A stretch of DNA of 64,000 nt from Effrenium voratum (GCA_963377175.1 CAUJNA010000491.1:925072-989071), one strand, 5' to 3'; counted from the stretch's first letter, positions 31,250 through 43,584 are shown. Program-made: numbers and translations. The notes: generated by a model from the letters alone, not told the origin.

Positions 31250-34200
31250 TCGGGGCTTCGGGGCTTCGGGGCGTCGGGGCTTCGGGAAGTCGCAACTCAC
31301 CAAACTGACATGGCAACCGGAAGCCATGTCAAAGAAGGGTTCAAAGGGCTCCAGTGCCTTTTCGGGTCCCACAAAAAGACTTTAAAAAGATCATTGCGAC
31401 TTCCCTGATGTCCCTGACAAAGAGATGCGTCAACAAATGATGGCTTGAGAGTGGAAGCGCCTGCTTTTTGGAAAAACCCTGGATGTATGTTCAACTAAAC
31501 TGACCTCAAAGGATACAAAGGGTTCTAACCATTCTTAGATTTGTTCAATGAACGGATAATTGACCCCGTTTAGGGTGGGTTGAATCAAAACACGGGAAAT
31601 TCCAAACATTTGGGTTTGCCTTGGTTTCCCCTTTTGAAACACCAACAAACACTTCCGATCGAATAAATTGACCAGACTGAAAAAAAAAAAAAAACAAGTC
31701 AGGATGAACCTCAATACCCATTTGATCCAGAAATCAAAGGTGAACCTTTGGGACCTTCACTAAACGTGGACCACAGCTCGAAAACCAACTGGTTGAAAGG
31801 TTGGTTTTGAACAACCGGGAACGCAAGTCACTCCGGAGTTCTTGTGTGGGCTTGCCATGGGTATCAGAAGTTGGGACATTGAACTGTCAGCCACAGCCAC
31901 TTCCCGAGTTCCTGGCCCTCGGTTGTCTTTCATTTACCCCTGCTACTTTGGTCGTCACCTGTAAGTATGCGGCCTGATTTTATTTTATTTTTGCAACAAC
32001 AGCGCCTCCTCACAAATCAGTATCTCATGCTTTAAGGCGAAACCAACAAGAAACCTCCGATTTTTTTGGAGGGGTCCCTCTTGTTGAGCTAAACCCACAG
32101 GGTGTTTTTCCACAAGAGATACCTAGAATCATGATTCATGTACCAGCTGCGTTTCAGGCGTGTGATTTCATAGAAAGCCCCCTACGCGTGGTTCTTTTGA
32201 GGGCACTCGTTTTGTGAGTTTTTGCTGCAAGCAAAAGGAAATACCGCAGCCACTTCTGCGAATCAAAGCGAGGTTAACAGGAAAACCGAAGCCACTGGTG
32301 ACAGTCCAACCTCTTTTGAGACCAATCCACATGTTGAGTTACATGAAGTTGGACCTGTTGACCCATCAAGGGCGTGCCTCGGCGCTCTGCGGCCGAGGGG
32401 GCAGTGGAGTCTCCTGCAAAGGTCTCCAGGACACTTATGGAGGCTTTGCTTTTTTTCGAAACCGGGGTCCCATAGAAAAAGGCGCGGAGTACTTGCGGAG
32501 TAACGATTTTAACTTGGGGTTCGGGGGATTTTGGGGGTCTAGAGGCGTATACACGTTTTCCACGTTGTTTAGGGTTCGGGAAAAGGGGAGGGTTGAGGGA
32601 TTTGAAGGCAGTTGCAGATTTGGGACACTTTAGAAGTCGGTGTCCACAGAATAGGGGAATCCCTTCTTGGGCCTTCCCAAACAGGGATCTGCAAATCCGC
32701 CTGGAGAAACGGAAACGGGAACGGGGGCTTAGTTGAGATCTGAGCCCTGGACGGCAGTCGAAAAGTTCCCCAGCCAAAGCCTCGGATGACTTTTGGGGGA
32801 GGGGGGGCCTTGGAAGCAATACCGGCAGAACTCGCATCTCAACGAAATGGCTTGAGAAAGAACTTGACTAGGCCAAACGAAAAAAAAAACAAAAAAAAGA
32901 ACTTTAACAACTTTGTCGGATTCCGTGATTGGTTTGATAAAAATACCTGTGACTAAAATCGCCAGCTAAGACCCCAACAGAGCGAGCACTCTGACATCCC
33001 AAAACATCCCTGGCACGTATAATTTTATAATACTAACAACTTCCCTGATTTACCCCTGAGGACCCACACTAATACTAAAAAGAGCGTGTTAATACCGGAA
33101 AGAGTGTACTTAATGTCAGAAAAAATGGAGCCCACATCCCTGGCACCACTGACCGGCAGCAGCCTCGCCAGCCAGCATCCCCAACAGCACCAGCCAATTC
33201 ATAGCGTCGAACAATTCACACGTCATCAACCAAATCCAACCGAAATGATCACACACTTCTCCCCGAAGCTTGTGACACAGAGATGAAAGGAACAGTTTGA
33301 GGCATCTATCAAGAAAGCAGGCGACCGCAAAATTCCCCACCCCAGTGGGTCCATTCCCTGTTTGCCTTTTTGCTGTTTGCGAAGCATCGCGGCAATCCGA
33401 CCCACTGGGTTCCATTTCTCCCCTGAGAATATCCCCCCAGAACAAAAACATCACCCGACTTCCGCCAGCTCCTCCCCGAAAGTGTCTGAGACCGTCTCCC
33501 GAGCCTGCGAGGGATGGGTAGAGGGTTTAGCACAGGGTTTCCTCCATTTCCCCTTGCGGAACCTTCAAAAGCGGCCATCGGATCCATGGAAACCACCACA
33601 TTGCAAACCCAAGGGAAATCCAGAGCTCCCGACTCGTAGTGGGTTGGCGGCTCTTGTGGAAATAGGGGGACAATGTGCCCCAGTTTTCCCAGGCACTGGA
33701 GGCTGGAAACACTCTTTGAACAAGTCAGGGTTCTTTTATTTGGTCGGGAGTCTAGCCTGGTTGTTATGAGGCTAGTTTCCCAAAATACAACCATAATCCA
33801 TGAACACAGGGTTCACACCAACGCTACCAGGGTAGAGTGCATTCGGGGTTGTATAAAGTGTTCATCTGACTGGGGACTCTTTGGTGGGCATCATTTACAT
33901 AGGAATTAATGTCCATCAACAATTTCGGAGGGAATCCTATGAAAAATCGTAATGTGGGCCTGTGGGTTTAGGGTTGCAATTGCATTTGCTAGCCTCACTA
34001 CTTTGCACTTGCCGAAGAGGTAGGTGAAACTGACACAACCCCCAATTGATTTTGATACAGCACAGTAAACTCCAGCAACAGCTGGAAATAAAAACCAAGG
34101 GTGTAGGCTTGATTTCGGCTAGGTTGGGGAATGTTTTAGATGGGCGTGGTGTTGTGTCAAAAGTGGGGACCCTGAAAAGGGTCCCCTGAAAGGAACACAC

Positions 34201-34615
34201 ACCCATAGGGCCACATGCTTTGAAGCCGATACATACTCATGACAAGATATCCGGATCATGTGGTTGCGGGGCCGATGTTTGCAAAAGCCCTGCATGCTGT
34301 AAATCTGCACTCACTTGCCCGAGAGGTTCCGGCTCTTGAGGAAAACCTGTTGGAAGTCCTTCAAAGAAATGCTGTTGGACACCACTGGGGCTACATGTCG
34401 ATACCAACCCAAGGAACCGGACGTGAAGGCCTTCCCCTCCCCTGGCTTCGGGAGCTGGCTCAGTCGCCCGGTTGACTCACTGGAGATCAGTCGATGCAAA
34501 ATATATCCCTATGACATGCAAACTAGCATAGATGTACATCTACATTGGCAAAGTTGTAAAGTAGTTGCGTACATATACATCTAGGCATATACATATGTAA
34601 TGTACATGTAAGCTC
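31250..34615. other. Mostly non-coding, weak coding hints
   Basis: A poly(A) run lies at about 31,680 and others near 32,880. Plus-strand frames at 32,222-32,450 (with NRKTEATGDSPTSFETNPH) and 33,117-33,286 (with MEPTSLAPLTGSSLASQHP) have somewhat protein-like composition but no domain or convincing splice signals. Otherwise nothing is recognised. Confidence 0.3.
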
Positions 34616-34715
34616 GGTTGCTTTCTGCTCCCCTGCTAAAAGTTTACCTTTTCGTGGTTTCATGGAAACCCATTAGTTGGCAACAAGTTAAAGTCCTAAC
34701 ATCCAAGCAAGATGC
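34616..34715 (+). repeat. Dispersed repeat family A, copy 2
   Basis: About 100 bp, close to the copy at 8591 over its full length, including the end ACATCCAAGCAAGATGC. Its right edge touches the exon-like stretch at 34,711, and its terminal AAG could serve as a splice acceptor. Confidence 0.75.
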
Positions 34716-34806
34716 ACCTCGGCCCGAGCGAGGCGCCAGCCAGGCTCGTGCCCAGCCTTCTTCGGGGCACGCTGGACCTTCAGACGGGCGATCTTCGAAG
34801 CCAAGA
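34711..34806 (+). CDS. Plus-strand exon candidate next to repeat A
   Basis: Just after the family A repeat the plus strand reads MHLGPSEAPARLVPSLLRGT and LDLQTGDLRSQE before a stop. The composition is protein-like. If real, the acceptor AG would be supplied by the end of the repeat. No family is recognised and other frames are open. Confidence 0.3.
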
Positions 34807-35539
34807 ATGATACGATGACACGAGGGGAGTGCTGGCTGGAAGCCCCTGTCTGCGAACTTCAACACAAACTTCCGCGAACAGTTCCGGGTAAGGGGTTCCG
34901 CGAAGAACTTCCGCGAACAGTTCTGCGAACCTCCGCGTAATCAATTGACATGCAGATACCGCTGAGTGGATGGGTCAAGAAAAGTCGATACTTTTGATTT
35001 ACCACCAAAATGGTCCAAGCAAAAAAAGTGATGAGCCTTGGACGAAGTTCAAGTCGAAGTCCCGCGACTTCGCAGCAAGGTCAAGTGTGATCTTGGGCGA
35101 AGTTCTGCGAGTTTAGCGAGGTTGGGGGGTCCCCGTTTTGGGGCTAAAGAAACAGAAGTTTGATTCCGGTCCATAGTGAACCCAGAAACAGGCAATTCCA
35201 AAAACGATGCCAAGGTTGATCGATGAAACGAGGTGAAGGTGTGAAGACACTCCACCCAAGCAATCCCTTTTCTCGATCAAGGGGAAAGCTCCACCGCCTA
35301 AACTGTCAAGGGATATGACTATGTGTGCTGTCTATGTGCGCAAAAGAAAGGATGCCAAAGCAGGGGTTAATGTCCTTCTTCCACCACCAGTGCCTCCGCC
35401 CAAAAATGTCACGTTCGATTCTGCTCGTACCTGCAGAATGCGGCCCAGACACCACGGCAAGCGGAGAGATGGGAAGCCTCCTCAAAGGTAACCCCAAAGC
35501 TGCAATGGTCTGCAATGGTTCCTCTTCCTCAGAAGGTAC

Positions 35540-35599
35540 CTTGAAAGCCTTCCGTGCTTTCACGGCCTGAACAAGGGGAGGGCTCGCCGCGAGCCGCGC
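35540..35599 (-). CDS. Minus-strand exon candidate (60 bp)
   Basis: The minus strand reads ARLAASPPLVQAVKARKAFK exactly between ACGTCAG and AAG-GTACCTTCTG, both good splice signals, giving 20 codons in phase. The open frame extends past the donor into a Glu-rich stretch (PSEEEEPLQTIAALG), so a longer exon is possible. No family is recognised. Confidence 0.4.
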
Positions 35600-36379
35600 C
35601 TGACGTCTGGCTGCCTGCGCCATGGCAGCGAAGCAGCTGCGGAGCCTGGCCGAGCTTATGGGCCGAAGGCTTCTCAGTGGATGAGACCCAGTTGAAGACG
35701 ACTAACTGGCACTCGGTTTTCCAACGTTAAGAGGGGGAAACACCCAAAATCGCCCGACAGCTTTGACTTGCCAACCCCCATAGCTGTTGGGCAAAAGCCG
35801 GCAACCAAAGGCAAACAACTATGACCTTGTGGAACCAACACACTCTATCGCTGGTGATACCGCTGGAAGGCCTTACCGAGCGGATTTGTCCTATTCTTAG
35901 CCGAGCCCCTCTTGCCAATTTGTTCAAACTCCCGAAATTCGAGCTACTTGTCAATGACCCGCAGCAAGTATGACAGGTTCAGAACATCTGAAATGCTGAG
36001 CCCACGCCAGAAACAGTCCCGAAATTTTGAGCCTTCAAATGGGCGAGTGGCAACTCAACAGGTTTTCCTGTGTGGGATTCTCGCTTGATACCCCATGTGG
36101 GCCGAACATCAAATAGGACCCCTCGGGAAATACAAAGCAGCATATTCGCGTCACGATTTCTTCTTCGCCCCTCGGCTTTCAAAGCCTGGAAAGATCTCAT
36201 TCGCTTTACAGGCAAATCGCTTTACAGGTAAATTCAAGTTGCCCGCTTGCTCGCGGCCAATGTCGTTGCATATATTTTCTCAGTTGCCCAAGGTGTTCTT
36301 CCTTTTTGGGTAAGGCCCCCTCCTACTTCCAAAGCCCCAGATTCTGCTTGAAGCCGTAGGTCGCCAAAGCAATTTTCAC

Positions 36380-36433
36380 CGGCAGCTTGGGGTCCAAAGA
36401 CCAGTTTCGCTTCCTCCAAGTGACGCGCTGCCT
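36380..36433 (-). CDS. Minus-strand exon candidate (54 bp)
   Basis: Flanked by CATTTTAG as acceptor and GCCG-GTGAAAAT as donor, the minus strand reads AARHLEEAKLVFGPQAAG. The open frame is longer on both sides (NRSAVPILE before, ENCFGDLRLQAESGALEVG after), so the exon could extend to about 36,310-36,464. Helix-like charge pattern; no family recognised. Confidence 0.4.
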
Positions 36434-38153
36434 CTAAAATGGGGACAGCGCTCCTGTTCATCAACCAGGGGTTGGGTCATCCTGGGTCCACATGACCTTT
36501 CTCACACTTCCGGGTGGCTTCCACCAAGGAATTGGGGCGGAACCCTCCGCAAAGCAAGCGAGCCAACGTGACTTTTGCCTTGCTCAGTGAAATCCAGATG
36601 GCAGCCCTGTTTACCCCAGACCTAAGCGGTTGCTATCACCAAGACTCCATGAAAAGGGCGCCCTGGCCCCTTCCTGGTTTGGTGGGTTAGAGTCGCCTTT
36701 GATGGGCTAGGAAAGCCCAGCCCGAGCAAAAAGGGGAGGATTTGTGTGTCAAGGCGATCTAGGGAATTCCCTTGCTTTACCAAAGGGCCTGGGAAGCAAA
36801 GGTGATTACCTCTAGTACCTCAGCGTTTGCCCACAAAGCAAAGTACAATTTCAAGAATCTGGTCCACTCTTCGGTGAACCTATAACATCATATCAAGAAG
36901 TACCATCATATCAACAAATAACATCATATCCAAATTTCGCCTTTAGGGTCCGAGTTCCAGCTCATGTGCTGTGCTTGTCACCCCACCTTACTTGCTGGTG
37001 CTCAGTAGGGAATGACGCAGGGTGTGGGGAATGAACCTGGGGATTCCCTGAAAGGAAAGTATAGGGGATGGTTTATAGGGAGCATTTCCTCATTCCCTGC
37101 TGAGAACAAGCAAGACTAGGTGGGGGCGGGGGAGGGGGGGCTACTTAGGGTGGGCCTTGACATGCCTTGACAACCAAAGGATAGTGTCTTCCTTTGGCGC
37201 CAACTGCACAAACATCTTCTCCTCCCCATTCCTCCCCCATCCCCGGGCCGCCTCTGTGCTTCCTTGCCCATGCTCGGCAAAGCGCCTAAAGTGTCAGAGG
37301 GTCAGACCACTATCCCAAACCACCACTCTGGACATATGGGTTTGTCTTAAAATTGGGGAACCCTCAAAATGGGTGACCGTGGTTCAGCGCCAATTGGCCA
37401 GTGGCTTCTAGGACACACTGATGGGAAAAGACATGCTGTTGAAATGAAGTCTCCAGGTGAAAGCTAGTGGGTCTTTAAGTCGTGCTGACGAACCATCTGC
37501 AGGATGAAAGGGAGGTGTCCAAATGACACTTTGCAAGTTGCGAGAACTTGCGCCAGTTCCAAGCACCAGGAGACGGGCGGTCACAACCAATGGCAAATGA
37601 TTCATAACTTGCTTGGTGGAAACTTTTGGGCTCGCTTTTGAAACGGATTGGGGCGAGCAGAAGTGACTCAATCCTCACGGGGGGCAACCAACTGTCTCTT
37701 CAGCCCAAATAGGGAAAGTGTCAAAGGGCAACGCATAGAACGGGATGAAGTTGCTTCAAGCTTCCAAGGGCTGGCTGCAACCTCACGCTTCAGCCCCTGC
37801 AGCGGATTAGGGGCGCAGAGTTGGGGGAGTGCTGGAAGTGTAACAAAACCTGGTGGATGAATACAGTACCACTTTCCCGAGCGGATTGGCCAACAAGACT
37901 AATATGTTTGCTTGCCAACAAAACCGGCTTACCAAAAAACAAAGCGAGTCCAGAAACTTGGTAAGAGAGTGAGAGTGGTCCCCGTTTGGAGGGTCCGGAA
38001 AACTACCCTGTTGATTAACCCGAGGTGAATGAGGCGAACATTTCTCGGAACACCTGCAAATTGTCCATGTTTTTATTTATTTTTTACCAAAAAAAAACAA
38101 CTTCTCTGGGGGGTCCCCCCCAAACAAACCGAAAGAATCGCCCATCTGCCCAG

Positions 38154-38224
38154 ACCTGCGCAATGAAGCTGAGCGCAATGAAGCCGAGGCAGCCGAGGCG
38201 TGGGCATCTGGACTCCGAGAGGTC
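38154..38224 (+). CDS. Plus-strand exon candidate (71 bp)
   Basis: After CTGCCCAG the plus strand reads LRNEAERNEAEAAEAWASGL and then REV, followed by GTGAGAG as donor. The Ala/Glu/Arg-rich pattern suggests a helix or coiled coil. It lies only ~320 bp from a minus-strand coiled-coil-like exon candidate (38,543-38,626), so the two would be in different genes or one is false. Confidence 0.35.
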
Positions 38225-38362
38225 GTGAGAGCTCACTTCCTGAGTGCGCGTGCGCGTGTGTCTGTCCGCGTGTTTTTTGCCTTTGAGGGTGCCGTTCTTT
38301 TAGGTAGCCCCCAAATCTGACATACAACAAAATGGATGCGTTTGTGATTGTATTTGGCGCTT

Positions 38363-38480
38363 GTATTTATAGTTGTGTGTGTGTGTGTGTGGGTGTGCTT
38401 GTGGTTGTCTTTGTCGTGTGTGTGGTTGTGTTTGTGCTTCTCGTTGTCTTTGTGCTTGTGGTTGTGATTGTGGTTGCAAC
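38363..38480. repeat. GT-rich microsatellite
   Basis: Imperfect TGTGTGTG/TGGTTGT repetition. Val/Cys-rich frames over it are artefacts. Confidence 0.85.
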
Positions 38481-38542
38481 TTTGTTCAGCTCCCCCCCTC
38501 CCCGCTGCCCCGACAGCCACGCTCCCGTAGCCGTAGGCCTAC

Positions 38543-38626
38543 CCCGGTCCGAGCGTCTTTCAGCGCTGCTTCCATCTGCGAGGCCCAGAGGCCGTAGGAT
38601 CCCATCGCCTCCCGCGCCTTCTCCGC
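38543..38626 (-). CDS. Minus-strand exon candidate, coiled-coil-like
   Basis: Between ACTGCGGCAG and a GTAGGC donor the minus strand reads AEKAREAMGSYGLWASQMEA and then ALKDARTG, 28 codons in phase. The Ala/Glu/Lys spacing suggests a coiled coil. A 91-bp palindromic repeat starts 58 bp beyond the acceptor side. No family is recognised. Confidence 0.45.
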
Positions 38627-38683
38627 CTGCCGCAGTTGGCAAGGGAAACTTCCATTTTTCTAGGGGAACCTTCTATGAGGATA

Positions 38684-38774
38684 CCTGGAGTCTCCATGCC
38701 CCTTAAAAAATGGGTCCATGACCCCATTATTTTGGGTAATGACCCCATTTTTAAAGGGTCATGGAGACTCCAGG
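38684..38774. repeat. 91-bp palindromic repeat, copy 1
   Basis: The ends are inverted repeats (CCTGGAGTCTCCATG ... CATGGAGACTCCAGG), and complementarity continues inward for about 33 bases each side, through TTAAAAAATGGG and its partner. A second copy lies at 48980-49070. This is MITE-like: no coding capacity, strong hairpin. Confidence 0.88.
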
Positions 38775-40261
38775 AATCCTAAAAACTGGCATCCACTGGG
38801 CTTTGTTCTAGGGGTACCGTCCTCATTTCCATTCTTTCCAGGCATCGAGCAAGTGGGGGAAGGAATTCACTCACCTATCTTCCATTTTGTTTGGTCCATG
38901 GCTTCTATCATCCAAACGCTGACCCAGAAGACAATCCCAAGTGAACCCACAACTGCCGGTGACCATGGCTCAGGTTTGTCTTGGGTCTTAATGTGAGGCA
39001 CCCTCCCCAACAAAAACTGGGTGGTTTCTATCTATTATTTGTGGTCCCAAAAATAGGCGTACCCAAAAATTCTAGGGGCTCATTCCCCATTCTTTTAAAC
39101 CATCGTTTTCAAAAATCGATCGCTGTTTCCCATGGTTTTGAGTGGTTTAGAAAGACCCGGACATATATGCTTTCTTTTACTTCTGCCGGTATAAATCGGA
39201 AAATGCCGCCCCTCAACTGTCTGGATTCCTTTTGCCGGAAGAGTTCTCCGCAAAGCCTTGAACAAAAAGTCCTGCCTTTCCTTTTGGCAGCTTGAAAAAA
39301 GTTTCTCACCAAAAAAAACAAGCGTCACTTCCACGACCCTTGTTTGTTGCAGGCTTGCTTGCTCGATTCGCTTCAACATGGCATGGAAAGGCAACAAATA
39401 CATTCACTCAAAGGACCCGCAGAAGAAGCGTGACAATGGCTTAAAACCAAGCTAGGAAATAGAATAGATGCTGGGTAAATCAAGGCTGTAATTATAACAC
39501 TATTTAGCTGAAGCACACCAGGGCATATGTGCAATTATTTTGCTTGCTCCTAGTCAAGATTCAAACACAACATGTATCTAAACCTCAGCCCTTCCCAATC
39601 AGATGTAGGTTTTCCAGGATTGGGGGATGCCTCGATTTTCAGCATATTTTCTATTTGGGCCCCCTTGTTTCAATGTGGAGTCTTTAATTTCCCTCTTGGT
39701 TCTCTCCTAAGTGGCACACTCTGCACCTAACCCACCAAACCCCTGGGCCGAGCCTGCCGCAGCACGGCATGTAAGATCGCCTCATGAAACCAAGGCAAGA
39801 AGGGTGCTCCAAAAGAACCACCACCTTGCAAAGGGAGACAAGAAGGATGTTCAATCCATCTTGTCTTTGCGGATGGCCAAACCGAATTTCGGGCACCCGA
39901 AAAGTCTTCGAGCCTTCCCCGAGTGGATGCGAAGCACCTGTCTAATGGACACGTGAAAAAATATACTTGCCCCCCAGCAATCCTTCCAGCCCCTGAAAAG
40001 AGTTCGCAAGTTGCAACGGGTTTGGAGACAATCAGCAAAGCAACAACCATAAGCTTGGAAGAGCAAGGGAAAGGATCAACTGGAATACAACGGGAAAAGG
40101 GAGGCCGAATCACCAACTTCGGGTCTCAGAATGAGCTAGTTGCCTTGCTTGCCATGACTAAAACGAGATTGAGTAAGTGTTGCCAAGTTCGGAATACATT
40201 ACCTAAGGGCGCAACTATGCGGATATCCCTGGTACCCCTTGATACATAGTGTTGATTATTC

Positions 40262-40350
40262 AGCCGCCGCGTCGAAAGTTTCGTGTCTCATGCCAGGGCG
40301 CGCGTGTCTCCTGCTCAGCTGCAGCCTCAGTCTCTGCTCCCGCCACCCCA
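40262..40350 (-). CDS. Minus-strand exon candidate beside a MITE-like repeat
   Basis: Two minus-strand frames are protein-like: AGAETEAAAEQETRAPWHET, and WREQRLRLQLSRRHARPGMR. The phase is therefore open. The block directly follows, on the minus strand, the repeat copy at 40386-40490. No family is recognised. Confidence 0.3.
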
Positions 40351-40385
40351 AAGTCTCAGATCGTTTTGTCTTCCATTGTTTTGCC

Positions 40386-40490
40386 AGGTCCTCTAGTAGA
40401 GAGGTTAGAATAAGGGTACCAACTTTTTCTGTAGTCCATTTTAGTAGGGCACCCCAAAAAGGGTAAAAGGGCACTACTGAAGAACCTAGT
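40386..40490. repeat. MITE-like repeat B, copy 1
   Basis: About 105 bp starting AGGTCCTCTAGTAGAGAGG and ending CACTACTGAAGAACCTAG. The two ends are imperfect inverted repeats. The middle has AATAAGGGTACC and a T-rich stretch shared with the copies at 42591, 46001 and 49963. Confidence 0.82.
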
Positions 40491-41670
40491 TTGCTTTACT
40501 TCCCAACATTTCCAGTCACGTTTTATGTCGACCAGGGCTGCTCCCATTTGAACTGATCGGCAGAGTATAAACTTGGGCCCTAAGCCCGGGTTGCCAGCTC
40601 GTGGCGATGCTGTCCCCAGTTGCAGCCAGTGACCCTAGTGGAACAAGGAAACCCTTTTTGAGGATGACCGTGTTTGGCGGGGAAGCTGCCAACAAGGGAA
40701 AAAGGGTGCCACGGAACAGCTGGGTGTCTACAGTGCTGCTTATTTCTGTAGGAACCGGTTCTCCTGCTTGCGGGGCTCTTCTCTGCTTAGGTCAAGCAAA
40801 GGGAGCCGGCATAAACCCCACAAACAATTCGGAAGGAGCCTTGCGATCGAATAGATCCTGATAAGGGTTCTATTGAACAACTTCTGAGGGCTGATTCGGT
40901 GGGAGGTGTCTGTCTCCTGAAAGATGCCCCCTCCCTGGGGTAAAAGCTGAGCAACTTTATCCATTGAATATTGAAGTGACATCCTCGAATTGAAGTGACT
41001 TTGAAAGGCCCTCACGTTGTAACCGCCCTATGGCGCCCGACAAAAAAAAAAAACATAAATCGGTAGGTGGCTCCCTTGTCCGAAAACAAAATAGGGAATA
41101 CATACAGGCTTTTCGGCGGAAAAAGGGCTGCCTGCCCGGGTGGGAAAACACATGATCCCCGGCAGCGGCAACGCTAGGGTAGTACTAAAACCAGTGCTAA
41201 CTAATACTATTTGTAAACCAATACTAAGCCAATCCTAAGCCAGCAAAAACTCAGAATCCTAAGCCAGCAAAAACTCATTGGGGGCCCAACCTGCCATTAT
41301 GTTCACAACACCCGCTGCCAAAACAGCCTCCCAAATGTCCCAAATGTTCAAGGAAGTGTGGTACAGGGAAGCCCCGAAAAATAAAACAACAAGTGATGTT
41401 GTATGCTTAAGGGTTCTCAACACTACTGGGGCACTACTTGAGCAGTGCCAAGTCAGACCCCCAGTTTGATTCTAGGTTTTCCTCTATTGACCCCGTTCTC
41501 TCTTTCTAACACTTACTATACCCCACATGCAGGGGCCCTCACTACTGGGTGGCTCTTCCCTCCTGAGAAAGCCATATGTTTTGGTCACGCCAAAGACTTG
41601 CGACTGGGCATGAACAAGTCCACGCGCATCTCTGCCCAAAGAAGCTGGAGAAAAAAAAGGTCACCCTTTT

Positions 41671-41810
41671 CAGGGATCCTTACATGATACACCTTAACAT
41701 TGCATTGTTCTTGGGTGGTTTCCCTTTATTTTAGTGGAAAAAGCAACGCAACATGTTTCAAATGGTTGCAAAATGGAGATCTTTTAAGGAGCCCTGCTTT
41801 TGGGGCCATG
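41671..41810 (+). repeat. Dispersed repeat family D, copy 2
   Basis: Diverged copy of 28565-28702 (shares CAGGGATCCTTACAT and AAATGGAGATCTTTTAAGGA). Confidence 0.75.
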
Positions 41811-42364
41811 ATTACAACGGCCCAACAGGGGGATGGTTGCAAGTGAGTACACCACAGTGAAGTGGATTCCGGCTGGAAGTATCTCACTCACAACCGGATT
41901 CTCCAGATTTCCTTACCCTCCTGCCCACCAACATGGCACCTGACTGAGTCCTGGAAAAAGCAAACATATCTCCAGTAGCATCAGCAGCCATAGATACCCT
42001 GTAAAAACCCAACCATGGGATTTGACATAAGATCAGAACAAGACCACTTACATGGAACCTGACTGAGTTTTCTGGAAGAGGCAAACCGACCATGGGACTT
42101 GACATTAGATATGAATAAGAAGTAGTAATTCTCAGTAGTCATAGGTTCCCCGTTTAAAAAAAAAAAAACATGGGATTTGAAATAAGATCAAAAGGGATTA
42201 AACCCAACCTTATGAGTAGTATCAGTAGTCCTCCGTAAAAACCGACCATGGGAAATCAGTTAAGTAAGTTAAATATGCTTGGTCCCCCCCCCCTCCGCCC
42301 CCCCCTCCCGAAAGAAAAATGGGATTTGACGTAGGTTAAAAACAAGACATAGGCTTCAGCCAAC

Positions 42365-42505
42365 TTTGAAATGACGTCGGCACGTCGGCACGCCGCTCCT
42401 TTCGGCCCCAGGCGCCGCCTGCGGCCGCCGCTTCGAGGAGCCGAGGCCCGCCTCGGCGGCGGCCACCTGGGACCGGAGCCGCGTCACCTCCTGGCGGCAG
42501 CTGGG
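42365..42505 (-). CDS. Minus-strand exon candidate, coiled-coil-like
   Basis: The minus strand opens after CCCTGCAG and reads PSCRQEVTRLRSQVAAAEAG and then LGSSKRRPQAAPGAERSGVP up to CAAA-GTTGGC as donor. The first half has heptad-like spacing of hydrophobic residues. The MITE-like repeat at 42591-42706 lies about 90 bp upstream in the presumed intron. No family is recognised. Confidence 0.42.
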
Positions 42506-42590
42506 CTGCAGGGCGAGGGGAAGCAAAGGGAAGGCGCTTACTGGCAGCCTGGCAGGGAAGCAACGGGAAACCACCCTCAACCCATTCCCC

Positions 42591-42706
42591 AGGTCCTCCA
42601 GTGAGGTTAGAATAAGGGTACCGACCAACTTTTTTCGGCAGTCTATTTTAGGGGAACCCTCCCAACCAAAAAAGGGGTGAGAAAGGGCACAACTGGGGGA
42701 CCTAGG
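42591..42706. repeat. MITE-like repeat B, copy 2
   Basis: About 116 bp, starting AGGTCCTCCAGTGAGG and ending CAACTGGGGGACCTAGG, so its ends are inverted repeats of each other. The internal AATAAGGGTACC and GGGGAACCCTCCCAACC words match copy 3. Confidence 0.82.
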
Positions 42707-43492
42707 AGAGGGCGGGGAAGGGAAGGGAAGGCAGCAATGGGATGAAAACCGAAAAATCGAATAAACAAAAATAAAAAAAAAAGAAAGGACAGGGAAGGCA
42801 AAGCAAGGAAAGGGAAGGAAGCAATATCAAGCCGAGGCAAAGGCAGGCGCAAATTTCAATTGTTTCACTTGGGCCGGCAGTGTGGGCAGCATCCATTTGT
42901 TTTTGGAACCCCTTCATCAAGTCAAGGATTGCGGACTGTGGCATCCCAGCGAAGCAACTGCTGTATCCTGATGTTGATATGTTTGCTTGGCTGGTTCAAT
43001 GTTGTAGTCTCTGAGCGGGTCCCAATTTTGGTTGCTCCAAAATAAATGCACATATCCAGGGGGCGGTTCATGGCCCTAAAAGGTTCCGCCGGAAAGTTTG
43101 TCTAGTCAAAAGATGGGCATAGTCTTGGAGTAGCTCCCTCCAAAGTTGGGCGGTGTATGTTGGCTGCCCTTTCAGACCAACCCGAAAAAGCGCTTTCTGT
43201 AACATTAAATTTCCAAAATAGTGAAAAAGGCAAACCCTGTGGTCCACCCGTTGCTTGGCCCAACAAAGGGGTACACCAAAAACCATATGTCAGATTATGT
43301 GTTAGATTGAGTAACCTTAAAATCCTTGACATAGAAACATCTGTCTGTGAGTCAAAACCAATGGTACCATTTGCGTGTAGGTGCACCACCCATTTTAGAA
43401 CCTATTGTAGTGGGGATTGAGATGTTCACTGGGGGGTACGGGATTTTGACCCACAGCCATCTTTTTGGAGGAGACAGGTCCGTGTTCTCAAC

Positions 43493-43584
43493 CGCGCCGC
43501 GCCGCTGGCGTCCCGCTCCTGGCGGAGCGCTGTGATGGCCAGAAGCTCTCGCCGGTGAAGCACGGACCACGTGGAGGTGTTCTC
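43493..43584 (-). CDS. Minus-strand exon candidate
   Basis: After ACGTGACCAG the minus strand reads ENTSTWSVLHRRELLAITAL and then RQERDASGAA, followed by GCG-GTTGAG as donor. The sequence has a helix-like amphipathic pattern. No family is recognised. Confidence 0.42.

Noticed and set aside
35620..35690. A 20-residue plus-strand frame starting at the same CCATGG as a minus-strand frame
   Set aside because: The CCATGG palindrome gives a start on both strands by chance; the minus-strand exon at 35540-35599 has the better splice signals.
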